A stretch of DNA of 64,000 bases from Trogon surrucura (taxonomy: Eukaryota; Chordata; Aves; Trogoniformes; Trogonidae). The stretch spans positions 55,494,635 to 55,558,634 of the forward strand of contig CM036619.1 in the NCBI GenBank assembly GCA_020746105.1, in the 5' to 3' direction. A model generated the notes under the pieces. The model had not been told where the DNA came from. It did no database searches and saw nothing but the letters and a program-made list of their open reading frames with translations. Made by a program: the position numbers and the translations under genes. Positions 50,840 through 64,000 of the stretch are shown here, piece by piece (position 1 is the stretch's first letter; each line of letters opens with the position of its first letter).

Positions 50840-51513
50840 GAATTTGTCAAGGACAAATTGTATCAAACCAATCTAATTTCTTTCTTTGACAGGATAAGTG
50901 AATAAGAGGAAAGCAGTAGATGTGATATATCTTGACTTCAGTAAGGCTCTTGAGCCTCCTACATAGCATTCTCATAAGCAAATTAAGGCATATGATTAAA
51001 TCACTGCAGAGAAGTCTCACAGCTGGTTGAGAAAACAAAATCAAAGAGAAACTATCAATGGTCTCTTGTCAGACTGGTAGGACATTTGAAATGGTATGTT
51101 TCTGAGCCCAGTTCTATTCAATCCTTTGCTGATCAATGGTCTGGATGATGAAATGATGAGGATGCTTTTAATTTGGAAAGCGTTGCAGAAACTGGAAAGT
51201 TTTTCCAAAATCAACTAGTAGAAATTTGATAACAGCATGTGCAATTGCTATAGAAGTACTTTGCATACATGAAATGGGGAAAAATTGGTTAGGAAGCAGT
51301 ATAAGGCAGAAAAGGAATTAGAAGCTAGGGGAACACAGACAGTGGCAACTGTGTGACACTATGTTAGAAGTGATTCTTCATATTTTCAGATTAATTTTCA
51401 TCTGCAAAGGGCAAGAGGCTCTAGGTGGCTCTGGGTGACCCTGCCTGAGCAGGGAATTGGACAAGATGACCTCCAGAGGGCCTTTCCAACCTCAGTCTTT
51501 CTATGTTTCTGTA
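50840..51513 (+). mobile_element. Ancient CR1 LINE, plus strand, decayed RT
   Basis: Scattered RT-coding and 3' blocks occur in the right order. AAAGCAGTAGATGTGATATA and TCTTGACTTCAGTAAGGCT encode the conserved AVDVIYLDFSKA-like stretch. CATTCTCATAAGCAAATTAA, then GTTCTATTCAATCC and CAATGGTCTGGATGATG, mark the LFN..INGLDD-like region. The 3' tail reads GGGTGACCCTGCCTGAGCAG, TGGACAAGATGACCTCCAGA, GGCCTTTCCAACC and CTATGTTTCTGT. Many deletions and stops remove any coding function. The tail differs from the younger copies in this window, pointing to an older CR1 subfamily. Confidence 0.88.
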
Positions 51514-53691
51514 TAAATGTGGCTATTCTTGAGACCAGTGATATGTCAGTTAAAGTGCAGTTTCAGGTTTCAGGCTACAGGAAACATGTAAACAATATTA
51601 AAAGGGCAAAAGAAAGATAAGACAAATGATAGAGCCTTGAAAAACGTGACATCTGAAATAGGCCAAAAATGAAGTAGGTCACCTCTGCGCCTTTCGTGGC
51701 TCTGGGCAGCAAATATCCTACAACTTCTTAGTGTCATTAAAACACATAACTAACATTTGAAAACTTGGAGTTCAACAGACTTCTGATGCATGTTTGATTT
51801 GGTGTCATTTTGTTGTATATTTATAAGTATCGATGTTCTTTATTTATTTTTTCTCCAACTGAAGCTACTCACGTTTATCAAATTTTCTTGTTTGCCTTTT
51901 TGGTGGTTTGGATTTTGGTGTTTAGAAATACCCCTAGAAAGATGAAACTCTGCTCTTGATGCTGGCAACTAAGATTTACAGTAAAAAAGAATTTCAGCTT
52001 TGTCTGCTTAGGGCTTTGTAAATTTTATAGTATCATACCACTTTCTTCTGCATCTCTTTCTACTGATTGGGGCAGCACAGGTGAACTAAATGAGTAATGC
52101 TAGTCAAGAAAACACTGTGGCTTTATAGAGTAACTATTCATGAGAAAAAACCTTGAAACATTTCCAGAACTGGAGGCAGAGAATTTATTGTTCCTGCTGG
52201 AACACAGAATAACTACTGCTTTGTGCCATCATTTTATAATCCTTGTCTGTCAATAAACATAACTGTAGCTAGCAATAAAAATGATACAGGCACAGTCAGG
52301 CAATGCTACCCTGGTAAAACAAATTTATGAGCCAGTTAATATTTTTAATCCTGTTACAGAGATGACCTCAAAACCCAGACCATTTATCTAAGCCTCTGTC
52401 CCCTAAAGGAGTGCATGCGGATGTCAGATAAGTGAAACCTGCTCTTGAATCATGATGATCTTGGGCTGAGGTTGGGCAACAAGAAGCAAAAAGGGTGGAA
52501 CCGTAGACATCCATCTGCAAATACAAGCCAGCCCCATTAGTGTCTGTATCCCACCTAGTAAAGAGTTGGTCAAACACTCCTGCAGACTCAAATGAAGCTA
52601 TTCATCTGATAACATAAAATTCAGTGTGTTGTATTTTTCCCTTCTCCACATCAGTTACATACCAGCGATTATTCCAGTTCCACTATTGATCCAAGATGAC
52701 TTATCACAACAGGGATTCATTCTGTTTACACTGCTTCAGAAATCTCTGAGATGTTATTTGATCTACAGCATCCATTAGACACACAGAATACATTTCCTTC
52801 TCTATCGTTTCACCTTATTAGCAAGATATGGCAATGACACTGTCTGCTAATTGCTATCCAACTAGTGCTTTGTGTCATGTTAATTTTGACTAAGGCACTT
52901 TTCCTGCATAGCACGGTGTAGATGTTACTAATAGGGCAAAGACAAGTAGTTAATTGGTGTCTTGAGCGTTACACAAACAAATAAAAAATTGACCGATGAT
53001 CAGTTTTTCTCTGATTGAAGGGTCAGCTCTTGTCACTAGTTTCTGCACTGTCCTTTCCCTCTATGTTGTGATGTATAACGTCTTATCCTTGTAAATGGTG
53101 TTGAGAACTGTAATGGCTACCAGAAGAATAGGTGCTGCTGCCCACAACTTATAATGAATTAATACAAAGGAATGCTCACTTTTTAAATCTTGGTCGGGTA
53201 TTCTTCCGAGGGTTAAAGCCAGGGGTGTCCTAGGTCAGAGTGTATTTTTGCACTGATCGTCTGAGTCTCTTCAAAAGTCTGAGAGATACTGAGGCAAGAC
53301 ACATGGTTTTAACCCAGCTACAGGATCCACCAAACAGAAGGTGAGAGGGGCTGTAGAGATGTGTATTTTTCTTGTTTGGGGAAGCCAGACGAGTCAGTCT
53401 GGAAACAGAGGTTCTGCTTCTAGTTTTAGTCTGTCATATAAGGGAGGAATTTTTGATGGTTGCAGTGATCCTTTGAGTCTGGAAAGAAAAAGTTTTCTTT
53501 AACCCAATCTACTTACAAATTCTATTTGTTCTTGGGCTTAGACCCAAATCCAAACCTTTTGCACTGTCTCATCAAAAATACAGTTGATGTTTCAGTTTTT
53601 ATGTCTTACGTATACCAATGTACTCTACTGCACACACATAACACCTCAGGCAAAATAAACGTTTCTTACAGAGTGTGAGCTAATTGTTAAA
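51514..53691. other. Unique noncoding sequence
   Basis: About 2.2 kb with no recognised gene or interspersed repeat. Confidence 0.55.
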
Positions 53692-54058
53692 ATAGAATCA
53701 TAGAATCATAGAATCATAGAATCATAGAATGTTAGGGATTGGAAGGGACCTCGAAAGATCATCAAGTCCAATCCCCCCGCCAGAGCAGGAATGCCTAGAC
53801 TATGCCACACAGGAACGTGTCCAGGCAGGTCTTGAATGTCTCCAGAGAAGGAGACTCCACAGCCTCTCTGGGCAGCCTGTTCCAGGGCTCCGTCACCCTC
53901 ACTGAGAAGAAGTTTCTTCTCGAGTTTAAGCGGAACCTCTTATGTTCCAGTTTCAGCCCATTACCCCTTGTCCTATCAGTGGTTGTCACCGAGAAGAGCC
54001 TGGCTCCATCCTCGTGACACTCACCCTTGATATATTTGTAAACATTAATGAGGTCATT
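53692..54058 (-). mobile_element. CR1 LINE 3' fragment, relatively young
   Basis: Five consecutive terminal repeats (four ATAGAATC then ATAGAATG, 53692-53731) are followed by GGATTGGAAGGGACCTC, CATCAAGTCCAATCCCCC and the C-terminal coding part. On the minus strand 53989-53795 remains open and encodes the end of the RT protein ([11 protein letters not shown]..., [17 protein letters not shown]). It is the same CR1 group as 5597-6940, whose C terminus reads very similarly. The truncation point near 54058 falls in the CTTGATATATTTGTAAACAT block. Confidence 0.95.
53795..53989 (-). pseudogene. CR1 RT protein, C-terminal remnant
   Basis: About 64 codons of uninterrupted C-terminal CR1 polyprotein, ending at a stop near the family's usual terminus. 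The sequence upstream in element sense is cut off by the 5' truncation, so no functional protein could be made. The intact frame agrees with a fairly recent insertion. Confidence 0.85.
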
Positions 54059-57000
54059 CTAATATCCTAAAATGGGAGATACTGAAAGCATTCTGATTAT
54101 GAGGAAATCTGATCTTGTAAGAGAGATGGACTGAATGTAAGTTATCTTTCTGCAAGCTGGTGCTTTGTGGAGAATTGGTGTCCTGCAGCTTCCACCGAAG
54201 ACAGAGTTGTGAGTATGCAGCACTTCTGAAGTAAGGACATGACTTTTAAATATACATGCCTGCATTAAAGACAAATCTGGTCACCATGTGGAGTACTACA
54301 CATTGCATTCAACGTCTGACTGTTCACTACAGAAGTTTACTTGTGAGAAAGTGTTCTGGTTTTGCCATTCACTTTATTCAAATTTCTGTATCTGAGGAAC
54401 CACCTTCAGACAAATAATCAGTTATGTGTAGCAGCTAAAAACAAACCTTAGAAAGACTACAGCATCAATTAATACCTTAGACACTGGAATTGCTCTCTGG
54501 ATAACAATCAGAAGCAGCCAGACAAAAAATATTAAAAGGCTGGATGAGTGCAACAAAAAAGGCCCACTAAATTCAGCACAGTTTAGTGACAGTCAAATTC
54601 TAGATATATGTTCCTACAGAACTGCAAGAAGGCTACATGTGATCTTAATCACGTGTGATGATATGGGTGATCACAGCTCAGTGCACCACCCTTACTCTCC
54701 TCATTCTGCTTAATGTGCTGGTGTTCCAGCACGCAGAAGATGATGAGTTCCAGTTTCTCAAGCACTGTCTGAACTTACAGACATTATCAATTTAAAAATC
54801 ATATCTCCATTAAAAAATATTTTACCTATATTGTTATAAAAACACCTATGGTTAAAGAGGGGGAAAAGAAACGTATCAAATTTTATCTCTTCTCTCATGG
54901 ACTGTTTCTTTATGTATTCAAAAGCAGTCTGTACATTGTCTGTTTCAATGTTTGCTCAGTCTAGTTGCTCTATTATCCTGGGGAGGAGGAAGCTAAGGGA
55001 GGGGTCAGGGAAGAAAAAAGTATCACATAGCAATAAAAGAAGGAATTAAAAAAGAAATAGGGTAATATGATTTTAAAATACATAAAAAAAAAATTAGTGC
55101 AGGTGTTTATGGATGCATCTAGAGAAAGATTTGGAAAGTGTATAAATTGACTGGATTTTGAGCTAACAGCTTCTCTTGGAGAAAGGAAGGGCTGTGTCAA
55201 TTTTCTCCCTGCAGGGAAGGCAGAGCAAGCTGGGGAGGAAAAACAGGTGAGAACCCTCCTCCCTCCTGTGGCTGCCATTCTGCCTCTGTGTTGAGATGTG
55301 CATGTGTTACGCACAGCCTGCACAAAATGACTGACGTAAGTCTGTGAAAGAGCAAGTCTGTTTGTGACAGAGCAAACACTCTCCCAACAAGCTTAGTTCC
55401 CCTCTGTGTCTCAGTGGAATTGCCAAGTTTGAAAATTGCAGATATTGCATATGCTTAAGGAATTGCTAACTCACCCTCTTGATTTCCTCCTTCCCTTCTT
55501 TTCACTGGGTGGACAGCTTTCATTTTTCACATTCAATATCATTCCTTGCCTTCTCCTTTCAAACCTAACAATGATGCAGAAATCAAAAATAAAGACATCA
55601 ATAGCATAAAGAATACCTCATTAGTTTTGATTTATTATTTTTTCCTTTCCCTTACAGAGAAAACTGTAGATTTAATTTGAGGAGGACCCAGTTGGTAAAC
55701 TGCTACTGAGCAGGAATTCAGCTGGCAAAAAATGCAACTCAACAAGAGCGGTTTTGATAAGCTTACTTAAATCTCTTATACACGAGTTCTTTCTTTCCCT
55801 CTCCTACGAAATGTGTGTCACATTGGCTCTTGTAATACTGACTACCCTAAAAGGCCACCTTGAAATTCATTTCACAAAATACTATTTCCAAAATATGTTT
55901 TCAAAATTTTATTTATGATTAAAGGGGGAGCTGAAAATTTAACCTTTGATCTACACTAAAATTTTTTTTGCCAGTTCACCCTGAACTGTCATTTCCACTG
56001 AATTGACTAAAAGAGACAGAACAGGTGAGAAGCAAAAACCTGTTTTCTGAGAATCCTATGATTATGCAGTGTCTCAAGACAAGTTGCAACTATTCTATAA
56101 CAAGCTGCTTTAAAAAAAATAGTATTTGTATTGTTGCAATATTTCTTCTTTGAAAAAAAAATAAATAATTTAAGGGCTGATTGGTAAGCAATGAAGGCCA
56201 TCATTTCCCCACCATTTTTGCCACAATGTGCAGGAGCCTTTACTCAAGGAGGCTATTTCTAGATGTAGGCAGAGCTGATTCCAGGAATCTGCTTAGTCCT
56301 TGATACAGCCAAAGGGGGTTCCTACTCACCGTGTCACCAGAGGTAATCAATCCCACAGTCTCCTATCAATCCCCATTCCTTTTGCAAAAATACCTGGATT
56401 CAGGTAAGTATTTTCAAACCTCAGATGCTGAGGCAAATTTTAGTTTCCTGAAGCTAAATGCCTGTTCTGATTTTCCAAGTGGTCAGAGATGCAACATAGC
56501 CCAGGGGAATAAGCACAGGAGGGAAGGAGGGAGAGGAAGAAGTGGCAGGTTTGGTCACTGTGTCTAAAATTGACACTGACATATCAGCTTTGTGGGATTG
56601 AGGCCTGGCTTGTCCTACATCTCTGTCAAGTGCTTAGCACATTTTGTACCCTGCGAACTGTTGTATTAGTGACGACCTCAGCTCACAAATAACAAATGGC
56701 CTTAGGCTCAGCCCAGTCAATTTTTAACCTGGGAAAAGAAGGTGATACTCCAAGCCCTGTCCATCTGAGTTCCCAAGCTGCTAGTAAAGCTCTCCGCTGT
56801 CGACCAGATGTTCACATTATGCTCACACCTGTTGCTTTTGTCGTTAGCAGTGAAACGGTTAACAGTGAAAAGAATTATTTAAAACACTGTCTTTGGTTCC
56901 TAATGTTTCCTCCAGTGCTCTCTCTGAGCCCAGGCCAATGTCAAATTCTTGTTCACAGTCCCAAGGTTTTTCCTTGCAGCAGCTGAGAATAACAGAGATG

Positions 57001-57694
57001 GCTTAGCAAAAGATTCTCGAACATAAATGTGGCAAAAAGCTGCTGCACCTCTTCGTACCAGGGCAACTCAAGATGGATTGGGCCACATTTGTAAAGATTA
57101 TGTGCTATTTAATAAGATACTCTTCATCTGACCTATATTTTATGTAATAGAAATAATTATTCAAGAAAAAAAATAATTCAAAAAAGGAGAAAATTAAGTC
57201 CAAAATAATAATCCATACTCTTGGCTTTTACAGCGCTAATGTAAAGTTATAGGAAAAGGATATGACGATATATAGAATTTATGAGCCACTGGAAATAAAG
57301 CGAGATGGTGCAATAATGCTAGCAATAACAATTTGGGTCTTTGCAGTGCTCAGTGCAGGAAGATGATAGAAAAAGAATGTAATACAGTTTAACAACCAAT
57401 GATCTTTAGAATATAATACTCCTGAAAGGGTTTTTCCTGAGAGGATTCTAACCATGATGGTGGAGAAGAAGGGAGAGAGAAATTCTCTGTATTAGTTTTA
57501 GGTTTGTAAAGCAACTTCCAGTTTCAAAGGAAAATGCTACTGAAAGAGAGTAAAAAAAAAAAAAAAAAGAGTAACATTTATTCACCATTTTGTACCTATT
57601 AAATACAGATACATTACAATAATAGAAATTCTTTTGTTTGTAATTGTAAAATGTATGACTGTTACAAATATGTTAAGTCTTTTTGTTGTTACAG
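54059..57694. other. Unique noncoding sequence
   Basis: No gene or interspersed repeat is recognised. It includes a 17-base A run (57552-57568) and AT-rich stretches. Confidence 0.55.
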
Positions 57695-57860
57695 GTCAGC
57701 ATGGGAGAAAAAATTTGACTGTTAAACAAGCAGTAGTCAATATTTATTTTTGTACTTCCAAAAATTTGAGTCAATAGTTATATATTTGTGAATATGCATT
57801 TTATAATTAACTTGTGCTAGCAAACTCTGTTTCTACAAATAAAGATTATTTCATTCCTCT
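57695..57860 (+). other. Possible 3'-terminal exon or UTR-like patch
   Basis: A good acceptor-like site (GTCTTTTTGTTGTTACAG, AG at 57693-57694) is followed by AT-rich sequence with TATTTATTT and a canonical AATAAA at 57838-57843. This resembles the last exon or 3' UTR of a noncoding or long-UTR transcript, but the same signals occur by chance in AT-rich DNA. No coding frame is present. Confidence 0.15.
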
Positions 57861-60800
57861 TTAGGGAGAAAGTCCAGATAAACAGAGCCATGTAATAAGG
57901 TGGGGGGAGCATTTGTTGTGAGGTGGAGGGTATGAGGGGAATAGGGTGTAAGGTAGTTGCAAGTACCAATTAAAAGCAAAATGTCTCTAGAGAGACTTCA
58001 TTTATGTTTTTTCTCCTTGTAATGCAGGAAATGTCCTTTCAATTCAATGCTAAGTGCTGCTAGACTGAAGTGTGCATTATAACTCCAACCTTAAAGACTA
58101 ACAGATGTTTTAACTTCTGTTAAAAGACAAAGCACTGTTTTTCTCAGACTATCAGTGTTAGTGGGTGCTAGTTTATAGTTGGTATCCTTAAGGAAAACAA
58201 ACTTTAACCTTGATACAATGATGGAAACTGAAAAAAGAAGTGACTGGCTGAGCCACTCCATTTCCTTTCAAGGGCCCGGTGCAGCAGCAAGACGTCTTCC
58301 TGTGTGACACGCAGAGATTTTAACAATAGCACATATGGAAAACTGTTTAAATTATTTTTTCTAAATAGTCAGTGATGAATTTCTGAAACAATGAATGTTC
58401 AGATCGGACTTCCTTCAGCCTTCTCCCTCCCTGCTCCTCATCCCTCCTGTAAAAATATTTAAGATGTTTGTATCATCCACCATCTATGAAACAAATTAAG
58501 TTTATGATGCATTGAGTGTTAATAAGAGCATGAAGAATTCAGAGGAGTTTATACATTTTTTTAAATTTTAAATAATTTTTTTTTAATGCTACAAACTATT
58601 TGATGAAGATTAATTATTACTGCGCTCCTCCTCCTGGTGCCTAAGCTCTGTAAGAACAAGAACTGGAACACTTGAAAAACTGAGTCTTCATGTACAGTCA
58701 GCAGAGGGAGATATTTCTGAGGGTAACAGCCTGTCCTGAGACATGAGCAGGATGGACACCTTTCTATCTCTCTCACCAACACCTCAGTGAATGTGTAAGC
58801 TCAGATGGCTTGTTTGTAACACTCCAAACTTATTTTTTTATGTGGTTATAGTTAGGTGACAGCAAGTTCACCTATATAGTTTGTTGCTGGTTGCTGTTTG
58901 GTTTTCGTTTTGTTTTTTTTTTCCCCCCAGTAACTTAAAGTAAGTCTGCAGTGCTGCAGGAAAAGCTGAAGTTGGTGATAATTTTCTTGGGTCATATGCA
59001 TTGCATGGTGGTTTTGAGGAGCACAGAAATGATGTAGGGGTTCAGTTCTGGTCTTCATGAGTATACAAACTGCCACTGAAAACAGTCCTTAGTGAGCAAA
59101 GCAAAACTGTGCTCCAGTGAATGAAAAGGATATCCTACTTTGATTGACCAGATATGGATGACAAAGAAACAGGATTTGACTGAAATGGCACAGCTCGTAA
59201 CAATAGCAATATAAATACCTAAAATAGCAGTGTAGTTAACATACAAAGCAATGTTTCGGTACTACTACGAGTGAAGGATTTTCAAAACAGGAATATCAGC
59301 TGATCCACCTGAGAACCACCTGAGTCTATCGTTCAGTGTGTTGCACAACCATTTTAGGTCCTAGTTTTAAAATAGAAGAGGAAAACGGTTTCTTGTGATC
59401 TGTTTTTTTCACTTAAAACATTCTAATAAAAATTCTTGGAACTATTTTCCTCATAGTTTGAGAACAGAGAAGCTGTTAGCTAGGGTTTTGCTTGTGTCCA
59501 GATATATCTGCAGTATTTTCCTGTTCCTTGCAAATGTTTCCGTCATTGGCTGCGCCCCTTTAAGATGGCACAGTGAAGCTAAAGTGTTGCTTTGCAATTT
59601 GTGGTCCCCACCACTTTTCTAAACAAGGGCATGGGAAGCTTCAAAGGCAGCAAGTCTGGAGTTGTTGTATGTTAATTGACTCTTTAGCCTTCCAAAAAAA
59701 TCAATGAACTCTACTAACATCTGTAAGATTGCCTTCCTCAAATCAAATTCTTCCTCCACCTCGGAACGTTACCTCATCCAGTGTACGTCAGTCTGCTTCC
59801 TCCCTGATTACTTCTCCAATTCCTATTTAGTGCTGAGCACAGGCTAGGTTTCTATACAAATCTTCAGTCCACTCTCTTGGATTTCCCAGTCTTCTTGTTT
59901 GTTCTGGGCCATCCTTTGCTTTCTGTGCCTTCGCAGTTTCTGTTCTTTTAAGAAATATTATTGGAGTGACAGTGGTTAATCCAAACACTTCACAGAATTT
60001 CTTGACACCAGAATTATGAAAATATCCTCACGATGGTATTTTTCCATTATTCAGTATACAAAGTGCTGAAGCAATGCCTCAAGGAATGTTAGGGTTTGGG
60101 TTTTTTTTTTTTATTTTTCCTTGCATCACTCCCAATTTCAGCTTATCACTGACTTCTTCTGAGCCAGGATTCAAATATGTTGGACTCTGTTCCTTCTGGC
60201 TTCTGCAGATCTTTTGACTGCCATCTGACCAGAGTCCCCATAGCTTTCATCTGTTTTCACTCCAAATCCTTCTTCTAAAATGTAAAATGATGGCCTCTAG
60301 CCAGCATGTTGCCTTTTGCTTTTCCTGTGGCCCAGACCTCAGTTAAAGATTTAACAAAAGCAAAAAAAGCTCTGTTTCAAGCCAAATAAAGGAATGAAAT
60401 CTAAAAGTTTTTCCAGATGAGGATGTTGGACCTTTCACAGGCAGCTCGTGCACTCTTTGGCAACTGAAACCTAGCACAAGCTTTGCTCACATAATAGGAA
60501 ATAGCTTTTTTTTTAATATAAAAATACTTCTGGAGTGCTCAGTTGTCACCTTTTTCTTTTAATACCTCCTATTTTATAAAATCTACATGAAAGATAAAAG
60601 TAAATGAAACTCTGCATCCGCAGAGGCAGACTTCCTGGGTTATCATCTCTAGTTCTGTGCTGGGCATGCAGGAGAGCAGCAGCTGCTTGTACTTCAGTGC
60701 ACAGCACTCCACACAGCTTCCCCTTGCAAGCATGTCATCAGCCCCCGCCAGGGTGCACAGGGCTGTGCTGGGTTCTCTCATACCTGTGGAAGATCCCGTC

Positions 60801-63800
60801 TTTGCAAGAAATGACCTTCCCAGTGGAACCTCTGAATCTTGTAGATGGTGTATACACCCACAGAGCGGTGTTTGGTTTTGAACATCAGCAGCAGAGCCCC
60901 CGCTTGAATAAAACACTCCGACGAAACTGTGTTGTGCTCAGGGGAATGTCTTATTTAAAATCCGGTGAGAGCGGGGGCATTGAAAGCTGATTATCTTCAC
61001 GCTTATTGCACTGTGAGCTCTCGTTTGCTGTTGACACAACTTTACAAGGAGAAACTCAAATGAAGGATGGGGTGGAGGACAGGATAAACTCCTTCCCTCC
61101 CACCTTCCAAATGACAGGCCTGCTGCAGTGTAGTTATAAAGCATATTCATGCTAAGCTTTTTCACAGTACAAAGTACTGCTCGAACACAATGGGTGATTA
61201 CTACAATTTCCTCTCTTTGGCTCACAGATATTTTATCTGTAAGCATCTCTTAATTTGCTGTTCATGATGCTAAGTGCTGGACAGGATTTTCCTCTGCCAT
61301 TTATGTTCCTGGCAGGATTTCTCCTGGCTCCACAGTTCTCATCAGTGCGCTGTGTTTACTGGGGCAACCCAAACCCAGGCTGGGCTGCTCTCAGCCTGCT
61401 GGAGAAGACAGTCCTGGATGTACCACCGGAAGAGATGATTCAGAAGGACTCATGACATGAAAGCACTTCTGTTCAAATATATGGCACACATTTGGAATGT
61501 GTGACACTTAAAACCGATCCAGCTGGAGAGTGATTTTAAACAGAAGATGGTGAATCTTTTATTTCTTGGATGCCTTTGAGAGAAAATGGATTTGTTTCTC
61601 CTCCCTCCCAAACCACAGACTTCTTTCCTTCCTCCTGAATTCTCAGAACATCTTACTTGGCACAGGCATTTGTGAGCCACTGGTGAAAAACTAAGTTTAG
61701 CTCATGAAAACAGAATCACAGCAATTACTGTTTATTCTTTAAGACTTAGTTTCACAAAGTGCAACATATGTATTCGGTTAGGGTTTTTTTCTGTTCCACA
61801 CATTTATCTTTGAACTTGTTATATTTAATGAAAAAAATATTCTTTCTGCTTTTCTGGGGTTGCTTTGCATGGATTCTGGCAGACACTGTGGAAGTCTTAG
61901 CATTAGCAGTATTAATGCACTGAATCATATAAAAAATTTTGCTCACTGTTCCAAGAGCAGCTAGAGTCCTGAGGTCCCAAATACAGATATTCCCTGAGAA
62001 GTCCAAGGGTGGCCTTTAATTAAGCTGAGGAACAGGCTACCAGCTGTTGCTTGAAGCATAATACTGTGATGGCAGGTAAGGAAGAGAGTGAATATGCAGG
62101 TAGATTTCCAAAGCGGTGGTGAGACAGAAGACTCAAGATGTAGGGGATGTAGAGATGAGTTGGAGAGGGCAGACAGGCAGGAATATAGAGGTATCAGTGT
62201 GAAAGTAAAGAGAGGGTTAAGAGGAACAAGGAACCCAGAAAAATCTTGAAATTCACTGTGAAAGGAGTTCTCTTCCTATGAGGAAAATTGTAGAAGGTGT
62301 GGCATGTACAGCTTGGCCAAATGAAGACTGTGTGTATCTTGCTAGTGTCTATAATTTCATTATAAGGATACATACTGGGGAGAGAAGAGAATTTCTTAAA
62401 ACTAAAGGACTGAACTTGCCTAAGAGGAAGAAACTTAGCCATGGATAAAACCAGAGTGGTAACTGGATTTCTGATTCTAAGAAAAAGAGGATTCCTAACA
62501 GTTAGGCTCTATGAGAACTCTGATGTAAAGCCTTCACCTTTGTTTAAGGCGGTACTTGATCACTCTGTGAAAGCAATTATATGATATGAATCTTCCCAGG
62601 CCTCTATTTCTACAATGTATCAAATTTATATGTACATACATAAAGAACTAGATGAAACATGAAATAGGTAATACGAAAGTTTACACAACCTACATTGGTG
62701 TTATTGTAGAAACCGTAATACTGCTATAGCAGTAAATGCTCATTTCATTTGTGTTTGAGGAAATTGTTTCTTGAAAAGAATTATTGGCATTGAGTATTTT
62801 ACCTGAGACATTTTCAATAGGAAACAAAATGTTCTATGAGCAGAATGGCTTTAATAGAGCATTGCTTTCTGAAACTGAAATACCTCAGGAAAGATTGTTT
62901 CTATAGTAATGAGTAGCACAGGAAAAAAATGGCCAGAGAATGCTGAGGGAGGAGGAAGCAGGAGTTGCTGCTGGTTTCCTAGTCAAATTCAATGAACTAC
63001 TGAGTGATGTTGACAAGGAAATTAATGGAGCAAATTTTGGTTTTTTAGAAGTTATATTCATAAATATGAGAAACTCACCGCAAATGGAAATCTCCAGTCT
63101 CTACATGTGCCAATGACTGGATCTTTTATGCTTCAGTGCACAAACTAGAGATGCTTCCCAGGGTCTTGGAGACAATTCCAGATTTTTGGCAAATTCATCA
63201 CTAGAGCAGTGCAGCATGTTGGGACAAACAAAATTAATTTGTATCATTAAGGTTTCATTTGTACTGTGGTCAACTCACCTTCCTGCTCTTTGTTTTTGTT
63301 CTCTTGATCTCCTAATTCATTCTTCCATCATTACTCCTTTCCTTTATAAGTCATCAGTTTTCATCATCTTGGAGACTAGCATATGCTGGCTCGCTTTCCA
63401 CTCCAGCTCTGTCTTCTTGTTCCTGTATGGCTTACATAAAACTGCCTGCACTAAAAAAGACTTCTTAACTTAGTGAGTACAGCAGGGGAAGAAGCAAATG
63501 CTGTATAAAAAGCCTAAACAACAACTGTGATAAAATTCTTGCACTGATTTCACAAGCATTACTAACCTTTCCCGAACTTGGGCAGCATAAAAGGTGTGTG
63601 ACAAGTAAAATAAATTAAAAAAAAAGACTCAAAAAAGAAGCAACTACTTTAAGAAAAGAACACGGCTTAGGATAGCCATGGTAATATAAATGTAGTTTTA
63701 AAAACAGGTACATTTTGCACTAATTGAGAGAGATGGTAAAATAAATACTCTTCACAAAGTTTGAAATAGTGTATTACAGCTAATCTTCTCAGTGCTTTAA

Positions 63801-64000
63801 AGTTTCTCTCTCACCCCATAGGTAAGTAGAAAAGTATCTTTAATGCCTTGCCTTTATGACAAAAAACCCACATCTTAGATAGCTAGGCCTTCAAAATATG
63901 GTGAATAAGCACTTACAAATATCTCACCAGCTGAAAAGAAAGAAAAGTAACCTAGATCAGAAATGAATCATTTTCAGAAGTTGTAGTGATTAACAACATA
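57861..64000. other. Unique noncoding sequence to window end
   Basis: About 6.1 kb with no recognised gene or mobile element. A more GC-rich patch at 60600-61450 is open on both strands (128 codons plus at 60604-60990, 115 minus at 60569-60916). Neither frame has recognisable motifs or good exon edges, so I treat them as chance. Confidence 0.55.

Noticed and set aside
60569-60990. 128-codon plus and 115-codon minus frames in a GC-richer patch
   Set aside because: Open on both strands with Cys-, Ser- and Pro-rich chance-like composition and no splice-site support.

Overview
The window looks like nuclear DNA from a bird, and probably intergenic or deep-intronic. The main evidence is repeat content. 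There are eight copies or fragments of CR1, the dominant LINE of birds and other reptiles. Several carry the diagnostic CR1 3' end, short tandem copies of ATAGAATC/ACAGAATC on the minus-strand-oriented copies. There are also two solo LTRs of one avian endogenous-retrovirus family. No bacterial-style gene packing, operon, tRNA, rRNA or CRISPR array is visible. The species cannot be fixed from the sequence alone.

Layout: 1-5000 is AT-rich unique sequence with an 18-bp triple repeat (3605-3658) and one candidate coding exon (4354-4549) that ends at a perfect CAG|GTAAGT donor. At 5025-5170 an AT-rich tract holds two perfect 11-bp hairpins. A CR1 cluster follows: a fragment at 5272-5596, a longer minus-strand copy at 5597-6940 with readable reverse transcriptase, and a very old copy at 8094-8985. 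From 9000 to 38270 the sequence is mostly unique, with one plus-strand CR1 tail (16867-17333), simple repeats, small tandem repeats and one weaker exon candidate (34510-34758). From 38275 to 54060 it is richer in repeats: two solo LTRs (38275-38815 and 49420-49951), four CR1 fragments, a GAGGGA hexamer array able to form G-quadruplexes, and a 121-bp unit duplicated about 970 bp apart (46094-46214 and 47067-47186). From 54060 to the end I see only unique noncoding sequence, including a 3'-UTR-like patch near 57695-57860.

The only confident protein-coding signal is the decayed CR1 polyprotein. Other open frames reach 110-140 codons, which is within chance expectation for 64 kb read in six frames, and none resembles a family I recognise. 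I found no convincing new biological system. The items most worth checking are the candidate exon at 4354-4549, the duplicated 121-bp unit, and the paired hairpins at 5107-5167.
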